In this document: piece by piece, positions 33,335 through 42,928 of the stretch
Layout: every line of letters begins with the position of its first letter
Numbering within the stretch: position 1 is the stretch's first letter
DNA from: CAZBEJ01 sp964521305
GTDB taxonomy: Bacteria > Patescibacteriota > Microgenomatia > UBA1406 > GWC2-37-13
Assembly (NCBI GenBank): GCA_964521305.1
Contig: CAZFQZ010000001.1
Span: 1 to 64,000 of the forward strand
Direction: 5' to 3'
DNA: 64,000 nucleotides
Position numbers and translations under genes: made by a program
Notes under the pieces: model-generated
The model's database searches: none
What the model saw: only the letters and a program-made list of their open reading frames with translations
What the model was told of the DNA's origin: nothing

Positions 33335-35524
33335 CTATAGAGATACCTGATAAACAGTTCCCAAACCATTGGAGGATTTAAACACTACTTTGCCGATTTC
33401 CGTAAACTTGTCTTCATCGATTCGTGGATATTTCTTGCGTTCCAATTGAGATACGATTACGTATTTAATATGGTATTTCTTGATAAGTTTTTCGGTCAAA
33501 TAAAGATTGGGTGATTCGTACAGGGTTACGATATCTGGAATCCGTTTGGCGATTACATCCGATGATCCTCTCCACAGCCATTCGTGGACCCACCATCCGG
33601 CTACAGTCGGCAGTCCGGTCATGGCGGATATCCGTTCATAATCGGTGTACGAGTCGCCTTGTGCTTCAAGAATTATCGGCTGTCCTTTTATGTAAGTATT
33701 CAGATAATCAATAATTTCCTTATCCTGCGGGTAATCAATATTCAACCACTGCATACCTGAGAGATTGCCTGGCTGTGTCAGAGATCCGTAATATGACGGT
33801 ATGGAGAATAAAGGATAGACGGCGACGAGGGCGAAGAAAAACAGGAATATCACGCTCATGGCAAAAGATTTTTTCCAATCCAACAGCTTGATCCGATAAA
33901 ACGTGTATGCCGAGGCAATGCTCATCATCATAAACGCCTGATAGCCAAGCTTGAACATGGTATTTGCTCTGAAGTGAAGCGGGTAGATGTCTTTGATGTA
34001 GAAAAACTCTGGAATGATGATAAGTACGGTGCTGAATGAAAACAAAATCAATATAAACAAGTCAATAGCGTTTTGTTTCGGTTCCTGGGAAGCAGTATAT
34101 ATTTTTTCCCGGGATACAATATGCGAAAGGATAAACAGAATGTAACTGGTCCAGAAAAACCCCCACAGGACAAACAACATCCAAAAAGGCGACGTTTGGC
34201 AGTTTCCTTTTTCGAAAAGAAATGGGCCGATTTTACCTATATCGGTCAGGAACCGGGGGCTGCAGTTTACTCCTATGCCTTCGGCAAAAGGGCTGAAAAA
34301 ATGGGAAAACGGCAACGAGAAAACGAGGAACGATGACGCAAGGAGCGCCATGGAAATCAACCATTGCCATGAGTAAGAGAGGATCGGGAAAAGAAGGATC
34401 GCGATGAGGAGGATATATATGGGTCCGTCAATAGCGTTGGTCATATAATGTATCGCGGTAAGGAATCCCAATAGAATTATTTGGTAGACGAATGCCTTGT
34501 TTTTTAACAATGAAGCCGCGGTTTTTTTCACTTTGGCATTGACTATATGGCTGTACCAGGTAGCGAAAAATACGAAAAGGATGGCCAATGTGAGAAGAAC
34601 GATCGGGATGTCGAATACGTGACCGTGTAAATCAGCGACGACGTAAGAATACGATGGAAATTCATGGATCGTGTACGGAATGAATCTGGTAGCATTCGGG
34701 TACCAATACTGCGTCGGATTATACGGTCCGAGAATCTGCCAAAAAGGGATCGGATGATCGGCTGGATACCCCTTGGTAAAGAGATATATGGTATGAAGAT
34801 TGCCGCCGAGATTGAGAATAAAGCTGCCCAGCAGTCCGATACACGCAATTTTTACGACTTTGAACGCACCGATGATTTTCTTTTTTATATATGACATGGA
34901 GTTGTACACGATGGCGAAGACGAATGAAAATGTTTCCGTGATGCCGAGACCGAAAAGAGTGGCAAGAATAAGGTTATATCCGATATCCGGTTCGGTGCCG
35001 GTCAACTTGATGAGCGTTGCTCCCATCAAGTGGCCGAAATAATAATAATTGATCGGATATCCCGCATACCAAATATCCAAAGGGGGAAAATATTTTGCAC
35101 GGAGGATGGAATTGATGAATCCGAAATCCATGAATTTTTCCAGACTGTGTATCGATGGTTCCTGACTTCTGATATATGTCCAAAAGACCAACGAACAGAG
35201 AAACATGAGTTCTTCGAATACCATGAGGATAATGAATTGTAGGTTGGTTTTTCCTTTCTTGCGTCGTGATCTGAAATAGAATATTGAACTGAAAATACAA
35301 AGAATTACCGCAATAATCAGGATATGGATCTGCGTAAACGGAAACAGATGGAGATCACCGAGGACAAAACTCAGGTAGGCGACAACGATGAACGCAATAA
35401 TTTTTCCGAATGCGTATCCGCGGTCAGGAAACGAGGCGAACAATACGCGCGCGATCGGGTACGCAATCAACCCGAGAAGAAACAACGGAACATACCAGTT
35501 CAAAAAAATAGAAAGCCAGTTCAT
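33335..35524 (-). CDS. DUF2298 (YYY family) polytopic membrane protein
   Basis: 729 residues from ATG 35524 with 13 or more TM helices. WYAGYPINYYYFGHLMGA carries the Tyr-rich YYY motif that names the family, and SYSYVVADLHGHVFDIP is a second conserved loop. The C-terminal ~130 residues are a soluble domain (EAQGDSYTDYERISAMTGLPTVAGWWVHEWLWRG is in this part). The family resembles GT-C glycosyltransferases such as PMT and is suspected to act on lipid-linked sugars. Divergent from valS. Confidence 0.88.
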   Translation of the reverse strand: MNWLSIFLNWYVPLFLLGLIAYPIARVLFASFPDRGYAFGKIIAFIVVAYLSFVLGDLHLFPFTQIHILIIAVILCIFSSIFYFRSRRKKGKTNLQFIILMVFEELMFLCSLVFWTYIRSQEPSIHSLEKFMDFGFINSILRAKYFPPLDIWYAGYPINYYYFGHLMGATLIKLTGTEPDIGYNLILATLFGLGITETFSFVFAIVYNSMSYIKKKIIGAFKVVKIACIGLLGSFILNLGGNLHTIYLFTKGYPADHPIPFWQILGPYNPTQYWYPNATRFIPYTIHEFPSYSYVVADLHGHVFDIPIVLLTLAILFVFFATWYSHIVNAKVKKTAASLLKNKAFVYQIILLGFLTAIHYMTNAIDGPIYILLIAILLFPILSYSWQWLISMALLASSFLVFSLPFSHFFSPFAEGIGVNCSPRFLTDIGKIGPFLFEKGNCQTSPFWMLFVLWGFFWTSYILFILSHIVSREKIYTASQEPKQNAIDLFILILFSFSTVLIIIPEFFYIKDIYPLHFRANTMFKLGYQAFMMMSIASAYTFYRIKLLDWKKSFAMSVIFLFFFALVAVYPLFSIPSYYGSLTQPGNLSGMQWLNIDYPQDKEIIDYLNTYIKGQPIILEAQGDSYTDYERISAMTGLPTVAGWWVHEWLWRGSSDVIAKRIPDIVTLYESPNLYLTEKLIKKYHIKYVIVSQLERKKYPRIDEDKFTEIGKVVFKSSNGLGTVYQVSL

Positions 35525-35578
35525 AGATTTTTTTTCTAGATTGATTTCCCGCCATATTTTTGATATAAAGGGTAGAAT

Positions 35579-37693
35579 ATGGAACCCAAATTCACGCCGT
35601 GGACCATTGAGCATCCATTATATCAATTCTGGGAAACGAATGGGCTTTTTACCGCAAAAGTAGAGAAACAAAAAAAGCCGTTCTGTATTATTTTGCCATT
35701 GCCAAACGCCAATGGTTCGCTTCATCTGGGCCATGCGATGTTTGTTTACGAAGATCTGATGATCCGTTACCACAAACTCTGCGGTGACAGTGTTTTATGG
35801 CAGTTGGGATTGGATCATGCCGGTTTTGAGACCCAATACGTATACGAAAAACATCTGCGAAAACAAGGAAAAAGCCGCTTCGATTTTGACAGAGAAACCC
35901 TGTATCAAAATATCTGGAAGTTTGTCATGGAGAATAAAGATACTATTAAAAACCAGATGCGGCGCTTGGGATTCGCCCTTGATTGGTCGCACGAAAAATT
36001 TACGCTCGATCCGGAGATTGTTAAAATCGTATATAAAACATTCAAAAAACTGTCGGATGCGGGGTTATTATATCGTGCAAATAGGTTGGTCAATTATTGC
36101 ACCCGCGACGGTACTTCATTCTCCGACCTGGAAGTGCTCGATGAGGAAAAAGAGGGTACGCTTTATTATATTAAATACCCGATTGTTGGCGGCGGTTTTA
36201 TTACGGTTGCCACTACGCGTCCGGAAACCATGTTCGGAGATGTCGCGGTAATGGTCCATCCACAGGATACGCGCTATAAAAATCTCGTCGGAAAACAAGC
36301 CGCACTGCCGCTTACCGACAGAATTATTCCTATCATCAGCGATACATATGTTGTCCGTAAATTCGGAACAGGTGCGGTAAAAGTAACGCCAGCCCATGAT
36401 TTTAACGATTTTGAAGTGGGAAAAAAACACAGCCTGCCCGTGATTAACGTGATCGGTTTTGACGGACGAATGCAGCAGACAGGTATAGATGCTATTGACG
36501 GTATGAAGGTTCTTGCAGCGCGGGAACAGGTCTTGAAACTATTGAAAGAAAACAACCTCGTAGAAAAAACCGGTTCCCATACAATGGTAGTTAAGACGTG
36601 TTATAAATGCGGTAATACGCTGGAACCGTTGTTGTTGGAGCAGTGGTATATAAAGATAAAACCGTTGGCAGATAAAGCAAAAAAATTGGTAAAGGATAAA
36701 CAAATAACTATTTATCCCAAACGTTTTACACGACAACTCAATCTTATACTGGATCATTTCATCGACTGGAATATTTCCCGGCAATTAGTGTGGGGTATAC
36801 GGATTCCGGCATGGCAATGCAATTCCTGCCACAGCTGGATCGTGACGGAAGGCAATCCGCCGCCGACATGTGACAAATGCGGGAACAAAGATTTAAAACA
36901 GGATTCCGACACGTTTGACACGTGGTTTTCTTCGTCCCAATGGCCATTTGTTACATTAATGACCGATAGAGAGGGGTTTTATGATTATTTTTACCCGACC
37001 GGCGTTATGGAGACGGGTTACGATATCCTGCGGGCATGGGTGGCGCGGATGATCATGATTGACGTATTCGCCAAAGGAGACGTACCGTTCAGGAATGTGT
37101 TTCTGCATGGTATGGTCAGGGATGCCAAAGGCCAGAAAATGAGCAAAAGCAAGGGCAACGTCATAAATCCTATTGAAATGATTGATACATACGGCGCAGA
37201 CGCGTTGAGAGCCGCCCTCATTTTCGGCACGAAAGAAGGGGGAGACGTCGTATTATCCGAACAGAAAATAATCGGCATGAGGAATTTCATGAATAAGATC
37301 TGGAATATAGGAAGATTCATTTTTATAAATAAATCACAAATCACAAATCACAAATCACAAAATCAATACCCAAAAACGGAGACAATAAAAAAACTTCAAA
37401 AGGAGTTTAAGGCGGAGAAGAAAAAATATTTTAAGAACATGAATAGTTTCAAATTTTCCATGGCGTTTGACAGTCTATATCATTTTCTGTGGCACCGGTA
37501 TGCGGATTATTATATCGAACAGTTGAAAGAAGCCTTAAGAAGTGGTAATATTGAAGCTCTTGAAATATTGGAAAAAGTATATTTTGAGACGTTGATGATG
37601 CTCCATCCGTTCACTCCGTTCGTGACTGACGCGGTGTGGCAGGCTTTTAAGGGGAACGATCAGTCGATACTTATGGAGCGATTTATCAGTTAA
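35579..37693 (+). CDS. valS: Valyl-tRNA synthetase, short form
   Basis: 704 residues. HIGH-type motif HLGHA, FDRETLYQNIW, editing domain with TTRPETMFGD, zinc-like pairs CYKCGNT and CNSC...CDKC, DTWFSSSQWP, YPTGVMETGYDILRAWVARM (ValS-specific) and KMSKSKGN. It charges tRNA-Val. Most bacterial ValS have 860-950 residues; this one lacks the C-terminal coiled-coil arm. After WNIGRFI the sequence NKSQITNHKSQN is encoded by a heptanucleotide repeat. A TATAAA box (35564-35569) 9 nt before the ATG suggests a leaderless mRNA. Confidence 0.93.
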   Translation: MEPKFTPWTIEHPLYQFWETNGLFTAKVEKQKKPFCIILPLPNANGSLHLGHAMFVYEDLMIRYHKLCGDSVLWQLGLDHAGFETQYVYEKHLRKQGKSRFDFDRETLYQNIWKFVMENKDTIKNQMRRLGFALDWSHEKFTLDPEIVKIVYKTFKKLSDAGLLYRANRLVNYCTRDGTSFSDLEVLDEEKEGTLYYIKYPIVGGGFITVATTRPETMFGDVAVMVHPQDTRYKNLVGKQAALPLTDRIIPIISDTYVVRKFGTGAVKVTPAHDFNDFEVGKKHSLPVINVIGFDGRMQQTGIDAIDGMKVLAAREQVLKLLKENNLVEKTGSHTMVVKTCYKCGNTLEPLLLEQWYIKIKPLADKAKKLVKDKQITIYPKRFTRQLNLILDHFIDWNISRQLVWGIRIPAWQCNSCHSWIVTEGNPPPTCDKCGNKDLKQDSDTFDTWFSSSQWPFVTLMTDREGFYDYFYPTGVMETGYDILRAWVARMIMIDVFAKGDVPFRNVFLHGMVRDAKGQKMSKSKGNVINPIEMIDTYGADALRAALIFGTKEGGDVVLSEQKIIGMRNFMNKIWNIGRFIFINKSQITNHKSQNQYPKTETIKKLQKEFKAEKKKYFKNMNSFKFSMAFDSLYHFLWHRYADYYIEQLKEALRSGNIEALEILEKVYFETLMMLHPFTPFVTDAVWQAFKGNDQSILMERFIS
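37331..37358 (+). repeat. Four AAATCAC heptamers inside valS
   Basis: Four perfect tandem AAATCAC units, preceded by AAAT and followed by AAAATCA. 28 bp plus the flanks encode KSQITNHKSQN at the junction between the catalytic and anticodon-binding parts of ValS. Confidence 0.9.
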
Positions 37694-37702
37694 TATATCA
37701 TT

Positions 37703-37837
37703 ATGAAACGAACATGGCAGCCAAAAAAAGGCAAACGGCTAAAAAAACACGGTTTCCTGAAACGTATGAAATCGCCAGGAGGACGGAAAGTCCTTAAAAC
37801 CCGCCGGTTAAAAGGAAGAAAACGATTAACAGTATAA
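37703..37837 (+). CDS. rpmH: Ribosomal protein bL34
   Basis: 44 residues beginning [18 protein letters not shown] and ending [10 protein letters not shown], a full match to bL34. It starts 9 nt after valS and ends 8 nt before yidC, so there is no room for rnpA, which normally lies between rpmH and yidC. Too short for most gene callers but unmistakable. Confidence 0.97.
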   Translation: MKRTWQPKKGKRLKKHGFLKRMKSPGGRKVLKTRRLKGRKRLTV

Positions 37838-37845
37838 CTTTCGAT

Positions 37846-38679
37846 ATGAATCCTTTTCAGTGGTTCGGACAATACATATTCAATCCTATTTTTTTTTATC
37901 CGATTACCAACCTGCTTTTGATTTTTTACAAGCTGTTTCTGTTGTTACGTGTACCGGGCGCGTTCGGTTTTTCGATTATAGCGCTAACGGTTTTGGTACG
38001 AATGCTTCTTCATCCTTTTTTCAAGCAGCAGCTTGAGACGGCAAAAAAAATGCAGGATCTCAAGCCTCATTTGGACAAGCTTTCGGCAAAACACAAAAAA
38101 GAACCGCAGAAATTGCAACAGGAACAGATGAAACTCTATCAGGAAGCGGGGATCAATCCGGCCTCAGGGTGTCTCTTTATGGTTTTACAGTTGCCTATTT
38201 TCATCGCACTATATCAAGCGTTATATGAGCCTTTTAAACACGGAAGCCTGGCCGTGGCAGTACAACAATTGAATAAAATAGCGTATTCTTTTACCAAGAT
38301 TTCAGTCATTGATCCCTGGTTTTTCGGATTGAATTTATCTATAGCACCGGCAAAAGCAGGCCACTGGATTTATTTCGCCGTGCCGGTTATTACCGCGATT
38401 CTGCAGTATTACCAAGTCAAGCTTTCGACGCCCCAGATGCAGCCGCAGGCTCAGCCTGAACAAAAGGACGGCAATGAGAAAAAAGATGACTCGGGTGGCG
38501 ATTTCCAAAAGGCCATGAATACGCAGATGAAGTTCATATTTCCGTTGATGATCGGCTGGTTTTCGTATACACTACCTGTTGGCCTTTCACTGTATTGGAA
38601 TATTTTCTCGATCTTTAGTATAGTACAATATGGGAAAATAAATTCCAAATCCCAAACGTTCGTTAAAGTCAAAAGTTAA
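37846..38679 (+). CDS. yidC: YidC/Oxa1 membrane protein insertase
   Basis: 277 residues, five TM helices in the YidC core. The hydrophilic-groove Arg lies in LTVLVRMLLHP. The cytoplasmic hairpin follows (QQLETAKKMQDLKPHLDKL), then GCLFMVLQLPIFIALYQAL and a final pair IFPLMIGWFSYTLPVGLSLYW. It inserts membrane proteins alone or with Sec. The last residues (NSKSQTFVKVKS) are encoded by a heptanucleotide repeat identical over 18 bp to one in the ABC ATPase gene. Next to rpmH and jag, as in most bacteria. Confidence 0.95.
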   Translation: MNPFQWFGQYIFNPIFFYPITNLLLIFYKLFLLLRVPGAFGFSIIALTVLVRMLLHPFFKQQLETAKKMQDLKPHLDKLSAKHKKEPQKLQQEQMKLYQEAGINPASGCLFMVLQLPIFIALYQALYEPFKHGSLAVAVQQLNKIAYSFTKISVIDPWFFGLNLSIAPAKAGHWIYFAVPVITAILQYYQVKLSTPQMQPQAQPEQKDGNEKKDDSGGDFQKAMNTQMKFIFPLMIGWFSYTLPVGLSLYWNIFSIFSIVQYGKINSKSQTFVKVKS

Positions 38680-38706
38680 AATTTAAAAGTAAAAAAGATA
38701 CAAACT

Positions 38707-39207
38707 ATGGATAAACAGCAAAGCATTAAGACAGAGGCAGATGCTCTTCTGTCAAAAATGATTTCAACGTATGAGATAGAGGTGCAGGAAGACGCAGGCG
38801 TGTTTCATATTATTATCAAAACAGAGGAAGAGGCGCCGACCGTAATCGGCAGGCATGGAGAGACTATACGCGCGATCCAGAAAATCATCGAAGTCATCCT
38901 GTATAAGCAGTTTGGCGAACCGGTCGACATTCTGGTAAATGTCAACGACTACCGGGAAAAACAGAGAGAACGCTTGGAAACTCTGGCATCGCAGTATGCA
39001 TCAAAAACCCAGACACTGAAAGAGGCAACATACATACGAGGATTGTCCTCATACGAACGAAAAGTCATTCACGAATATATAACCAGGAATTATCCCGATC
39101 TATCAACCTATTCGGTCGGTGAAGGACGAGACAGGCGACTGGTGGTAAACGTAAAGGGTAATGAGCCAGCAGAGCCAGGAGATTCAACGGAACAAAAAGA
39201 AGTATAA
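38707..39207 (+). CDS. jag: Jag/KhpB-type KH and R3H RNA-binding protein
   Basis: 166 residues. KH domain with APTVIGRHGETIRAIQKII (the GxxG loop is GRHG) and an R3H domain with YERKVIHEYI ... STYSVGEGRDRRLVV. The N-terminal Jag domain is absent. It binds RNA, and in other bacteria its homologues affect cell division and elongation. It is translated after yidC with a 27-nt gap. The acidic tail EPAEPGDSTEQKEV is not conserved. Confidence 0.93.
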   Translation: MDKQQSIKTEADALLSKMISTYEIEVQEDAGVFHIIIKTEEEAPTVIGRHGETIRAIQKIIEVILYKQFGEPVDILVNVNDYREKQRERLETLASQYASKTQTLKEATYIRGLSSYERKVIHEYITRNYPDLSTYSVGEGRDRRLVVNVKGNEPAEPGDSTEQKEV

Positions 39208-39259
39208 CTCTTCATAGCTTCTTTAAAAACAAAGCGTGATTCTGCTAGACTGTTAGTAT

Positions 39260-42200
39260 ATGGTTACGAGTACGGAATCCGGTTCCGGCACAGCGGATAG
39301 CATTATCCAGGAAGCCAAAGATAGCGCAAACAGGGAAATAAACGCTGCAACAACAGAAGAACAAAAACAGGTGTTAGCCGATAAACTGAAAAACGAATTG
39401 AAGGATACCGACAAACAGGCAAAGCAGGCGGCTAAAGACATAAAAAAAACAGAGGCGGAAAAACAGGAATTGAAGAAAAAACAAGCTCTTTCCTTAGTAC
39501 GCCTGTTGGAAGCGGCACAACACGAAGATATTCCGATTGCAAAAAATAAACCTAAAGCACAGAAGGTTTTGGAGGAGCTTTCGAAACGGCTGGAAAAACA
39601 ATCACTCTCCAATTCAACCCTTGCTGCGATCGAAGAGGGTCTTAAAGATTACTTGACCGGCGATAAGGATATCACGGTTTCCAAACCCGGCGAAACGAAA
39701 ACACAATTCGAAAGGGATTTTGATGTGATGAAGCAAAGCGACAAACGAGCGGCGGAGTTCGTCGGTAAGGCGCTTATTGATCAAAAAAGTCAATTCGATT
39801 TGGAAGAGTCCGATATGAAACAGAAGTTCGGCGATGAATCTGAACAGGCAACTCCTTCACCCGAATTACCATCCTCACCTGACCAAGAATTCCCGGATTC
39901 AATGGATGCGAACGGAAGAAGAAAATATTTCGGTCCCGATGCCGTCGACAAGATAATGGCGAATATAAAAGTGGAGGATGCGGACAAACTGCACGATTAT
40001 ATGATTACGTATGATTCCGCATATGGACAAGCATTTGAAGCATATTACGGACCTAAATTAGCATCCGCCCCGCACAGGAATCTCATGGCTGCGTTATATA
40101 ATCCGCAGGCATTTATCAAATATGTAGAAGCTGAAAAATTAAAAATCGCAAAATCGGGAATTTCGGATGAGGAGGTCCGGAAAAAAGTCTCAGAAAAAAT
40201 AAGAGAAGATGTATCCGATATCGTCGATAGGTTTTTTATCCAGCTTGCTCGGGAACGGGCAACAAAACCGTTCGAAGAAATTGTCAGGGAGGATTTTTAT
40301 CACGGTATCGGCATTACGTTGACGACATTTAAAACAGCGCTTGCCAATTTATCTTCACGTTTGGAAACAATAGAAAAAGAGAGAGCGAATAAGAAATTTC
40401 CCCCATTACTTGAATTATTCAAGGATACCGAGCAGACTGTTGAATCAGAGGAAGTTGAATTAGGAGAAGGTAAAGATAGGGTTGTAAAGCCCAGATTACG
40501 AATAAAACCTATTCCTAAACCTGAACCGGTCAGCTTGAGTGAGTTTGTCAAAAACAACATAGAACTCCTGGTGAGTGAAAAAAGCCATATCCGGGAATAT
40601 TTGCATGATGGAAGATCTATCTATTATCATCCGTCAGGCAAGGATGGATTCTATGCAGGTTTGGGAGGATATGCCGAACGTATGCAAACGACAGACATAG
40701 ATACGTTATTCAGTTTACCCGATGGCCAGATTATAAAGGACGCCTACCAACTGTATAGTAAATTTTTATTTGAACAGTTCGCAAAGCAGGATTGGAAGCA
40801 CGAACCGAACCAGTTTATTACCGAATTGGAATCCAGGTACACCGCTATGGAAAGTGAAGTTATACAGATGTTAAAGAAAATGTATTCGGATGTACCGCCG
40901 GACCGTTTGGAAAATGCCGTATATATGGGTGTCGGTATTTCGCGCGCCATTTTTTTGAACGAACCGGAAATGGCAGCGTATGCGGATCCGGTATTAGACG
41001 AAAAAGGTGGAGGCGTAGGCGCAAGTTATTACACGAATGATACCGCAGCTTTAAATGCTCTTAATCCGATGCACTGGATTATGCGTTGGCAGGGAGAACA
41101 GCAGATCTACCCGTTTTTGTTCGCGCCGATAGATGGGGTACACGATTTAATGAAACACGGATGGGATCACAACAAAATACTTGATTTGGGAAAATCATAT
41201 TTTGATTCGTATACGAAAGGCCGTAAGAATTTAAGCGGGAAAACACTGTTTATTGACGAGCTCATAAATATGGGGCGCACGGGAGGTCCCGGTACCAGAA
41301 GGGGCTGGCGTCACTATTTTGCCAATGAAGGCCACCTCGTTTTCAAAAAAACTACGGAAGGAATCCAGACAACCAATATTGATGCGCTAAAAACATGGAA
41401 AGCCCTGGAAAATATCGGGTACGAGGTTGTATATGATATGGTGATCAACGGCAGGATTCCCGGAGAGCTTTTAAGCGCGAAAAATTCCCAGTGGGCTAAA
41501 GAGCGCAGCGATTTTTTTTCATATTTATTTACTAAATATTTTGATCAACCAGCAGAGGAATTGGCAGGATATCTTGAGAAGATACGTACGGGTGGCGCAA
41601 GAGACGCAGCACTAAAGAGAATCAGGGACCATGAGGTAGCGCCCGGAAGCGTCAATGAAGAAATAGAAAAAGAGGTTTCCGGTATTTTTTTGCATCGTGT
41701 TTTGGCAAGGGTTTTGGTTCAGCGCCTTCCAACGCGTATCATACAGGATGATCGAGATAGATTTTCGGATACTGGTTCAAGCAGGTATAAACAGTTGCGT
41801 TTGAAACTTGGTTTGGATATCGATCAATTTGATAAAATGATGAAAAATCTTGGTTTGGCCGAACAAATGCTCAGAAGAAATGTAAGTAAGGAAATAAAAG
41901 ATCTGTTGACCTTACAAGGCGCAACAGATTTACAGAATATTGATATGTCGAAGATTAAATATGTACTTGATGATGCAACATTAAGGACACTGTTGGCGAA
42001 AGCGAATTTATCACAGCCGGAAATCGATCAGGCTGCAAAACTTCTTGAGATGATCCGGACACAATTTGCCAACGAGGAGTCTTTAAATACGTATGCGGCA
42101 GAGCGAAAGAAAAATCCATTTCCTTTCTCTTTGGCGATCGATGAGATCGATTGGAGTCTGATGGCATTTCGTGGATCAGGAGCCCGGATGATTGCGCGGG

Positions 42201-42913
42201 CGGTCGGCGACATAAATCTATTTGAAAAAAACCTATGGCTGGGTTGTATCAGGCAATTAAAAGATACGCTCCAGGAAATTGCGACGAACGGTAAAAAAGA
42301 CTTCAGTCCCCTTATAGAAATGCTGCAAAAGGTAAAGGAAGCATACGGCGAGGTACACGGACACAACCCGCAATCATATGCGAATATCCACCGGTTGGCA
42401 GCCGGAATGATCGCTTACTTTAAAAAAGACACGATGGCAAAAGGGCTGCTGAATATTCTCAGGCCGTGGCGGCTCGGCAAACCAAGTTCCATAGCAGCGG
42501 AAATGGCAGGAGGCCGTTCCGCAGCAGTCTGGGAATGGGATGCGGTTGATGTCGACAACTTCATCGTCGCTCTTGAGACTAAACGGCTTTTGCCCAGGGA
42601 TAGATACGATCCTTCCAAACCACGGGTATACGAACCGATCTGGTTTAACTTTGCGGGCAGGATGATTAAACTTCCGGAAAAGCTTACATTGCCATTCAAG
42701 ATTTTCGGAAAAAATGAGTTTAATCTTTTCAGGAGACGCGCGCCGGATTATAAAATTGCCTATTCAAATAAATTACGTAAAGAGCACGGAGCAAAATGGT
42801 ATAACTTGGTATTTGATTTTGCGGCAAAATACGGACCTTTGTTCATGGCGTTCATCCTGTGGAAATTATTGAAAGACGCGTTGGATGAAGCGCAGGGCAA
42901 GAAAAAGAAGTAA
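39260..42913 (+). CDS. 1217-residue protein of unknown family in pilus/secretion-like locus
   Basis: I do not recognise this family. Residues about 1-130 are a Lys/Glu/Gln-rich coiled coil, 190-215 a Pro/Ser/Glu linker, and the rest is mainly alpha-helical and charged, without Walker motifs or obvious catalytic clusters. A single hydrophobic helix near the C-terminus (YGPLFMAFILWKLLKDAL) followed by KKKK indicates a tail-anchored topology with the large domain in the cytoplasm. TAGACT at 39246-39251 lies 8 nt before the ATG (leaderless). Beside T4SS-like membrane genes, so it may be a cytoplasmic platform or substrate-binding part. Confidence 0.75.
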   Translation: MVTSTESGSGTADSIIQEAKDSANREINAATTEEQKQVLADKLKNELKDTDKQAKQAAKDIKKTEAEKQELKKKQALSLVRLLEAAQHEDIPIAKNKPKAQKVLEELSKRLEKQSLSNSTLAAIEEGLKDYLTGDKDITVSKPGETKTQFERDFDVMKQSDKRAAEFVGKALIDQKSQFDLEESDMKQKFGDESEQATPSPELPSSPDQEFPDSMDANGRRKYFGPDAVDKIMANIKVEDADKLHDYMITYDSAYGQAFEAYYGPKLASAPHRNLMAALYNPQAFIKYVEAEKLKIAKSGISDEEVRKKVSEKIREDVSDIVDRFFIQLARERATKPFEEIVREDFYHGIGITLTTFKTALANLSSRLETIEKERANKKFPPLLELFKDTEQTVESEEVELGEGKDRVVKPRLRIKPIPKPEPVSLSEFVKNNIELLVSEKSHIREYLHDGRSIYYHPSGKDGFYAGLGGYAERMQTTDIDTLFSLPDGQIIKDAYQLYSKFLFEQFAKQDWKHEPNQFITELESRYTAMESEVIQMLKKMYSDVPPDRLENAVYMGVGISRAIFLNEPEMAAYADPVLDEKGGGVGASYYTNDTAALNALNPMHWIMRWQGEQQIYPFLFAPIDGVHDLMKHGWDHNKILDLGKSYFDSYTKGRKNLSGKTLFIDELINMGRTGGPGTRRGWRHYFANEGHLVFKKTTEGIQTTNIDALKTWKALENIGYEVVYDMVINGRIPGELLSAKNSQWAKERSDFFSYLFTKYFDQPAEELAGYLEKIRTGGARDAALKRIRDHEVAPGSVNEEIEKEVSGIFLHRVLARVLVQRLPTRIIQDDRDRFSDTGSSRYKQLRLKLGLDIDQFDKMMKNLGLAEQMLRRNVSKEIKDLLTLQGATDLQNIDMSKIKYVLDDATLRTLLAKANLSQPEIDQAAKLLEMIRTQFANEESLNTYAAERKKNPFPFSLAIDEIDWSLMAFRGSGARMIARAVGDINLFEKNLWLGCIRQLKDTLQEIATNGKKDFSPLIEMLQKVKEAYGEVHGHNPQSYANIHRLAAGMIAYFKKDTMAKGLLNILRPWRLGKPSSIAAEMAGGRSAAVWEWDAVDVDNFIVALETKRLLPRDRYDPSKPRVYEPIWFNFAGRMIKLPEKLTLPFKIFGKNEFNLFRRRAPDYKIAYSNKLRKEHGAKWYNLVFDFAAKYGPLFMAFILWKLLKDALDEAQGKKKK

Positions 42914-42928
42914 ACATTTTATGATATC

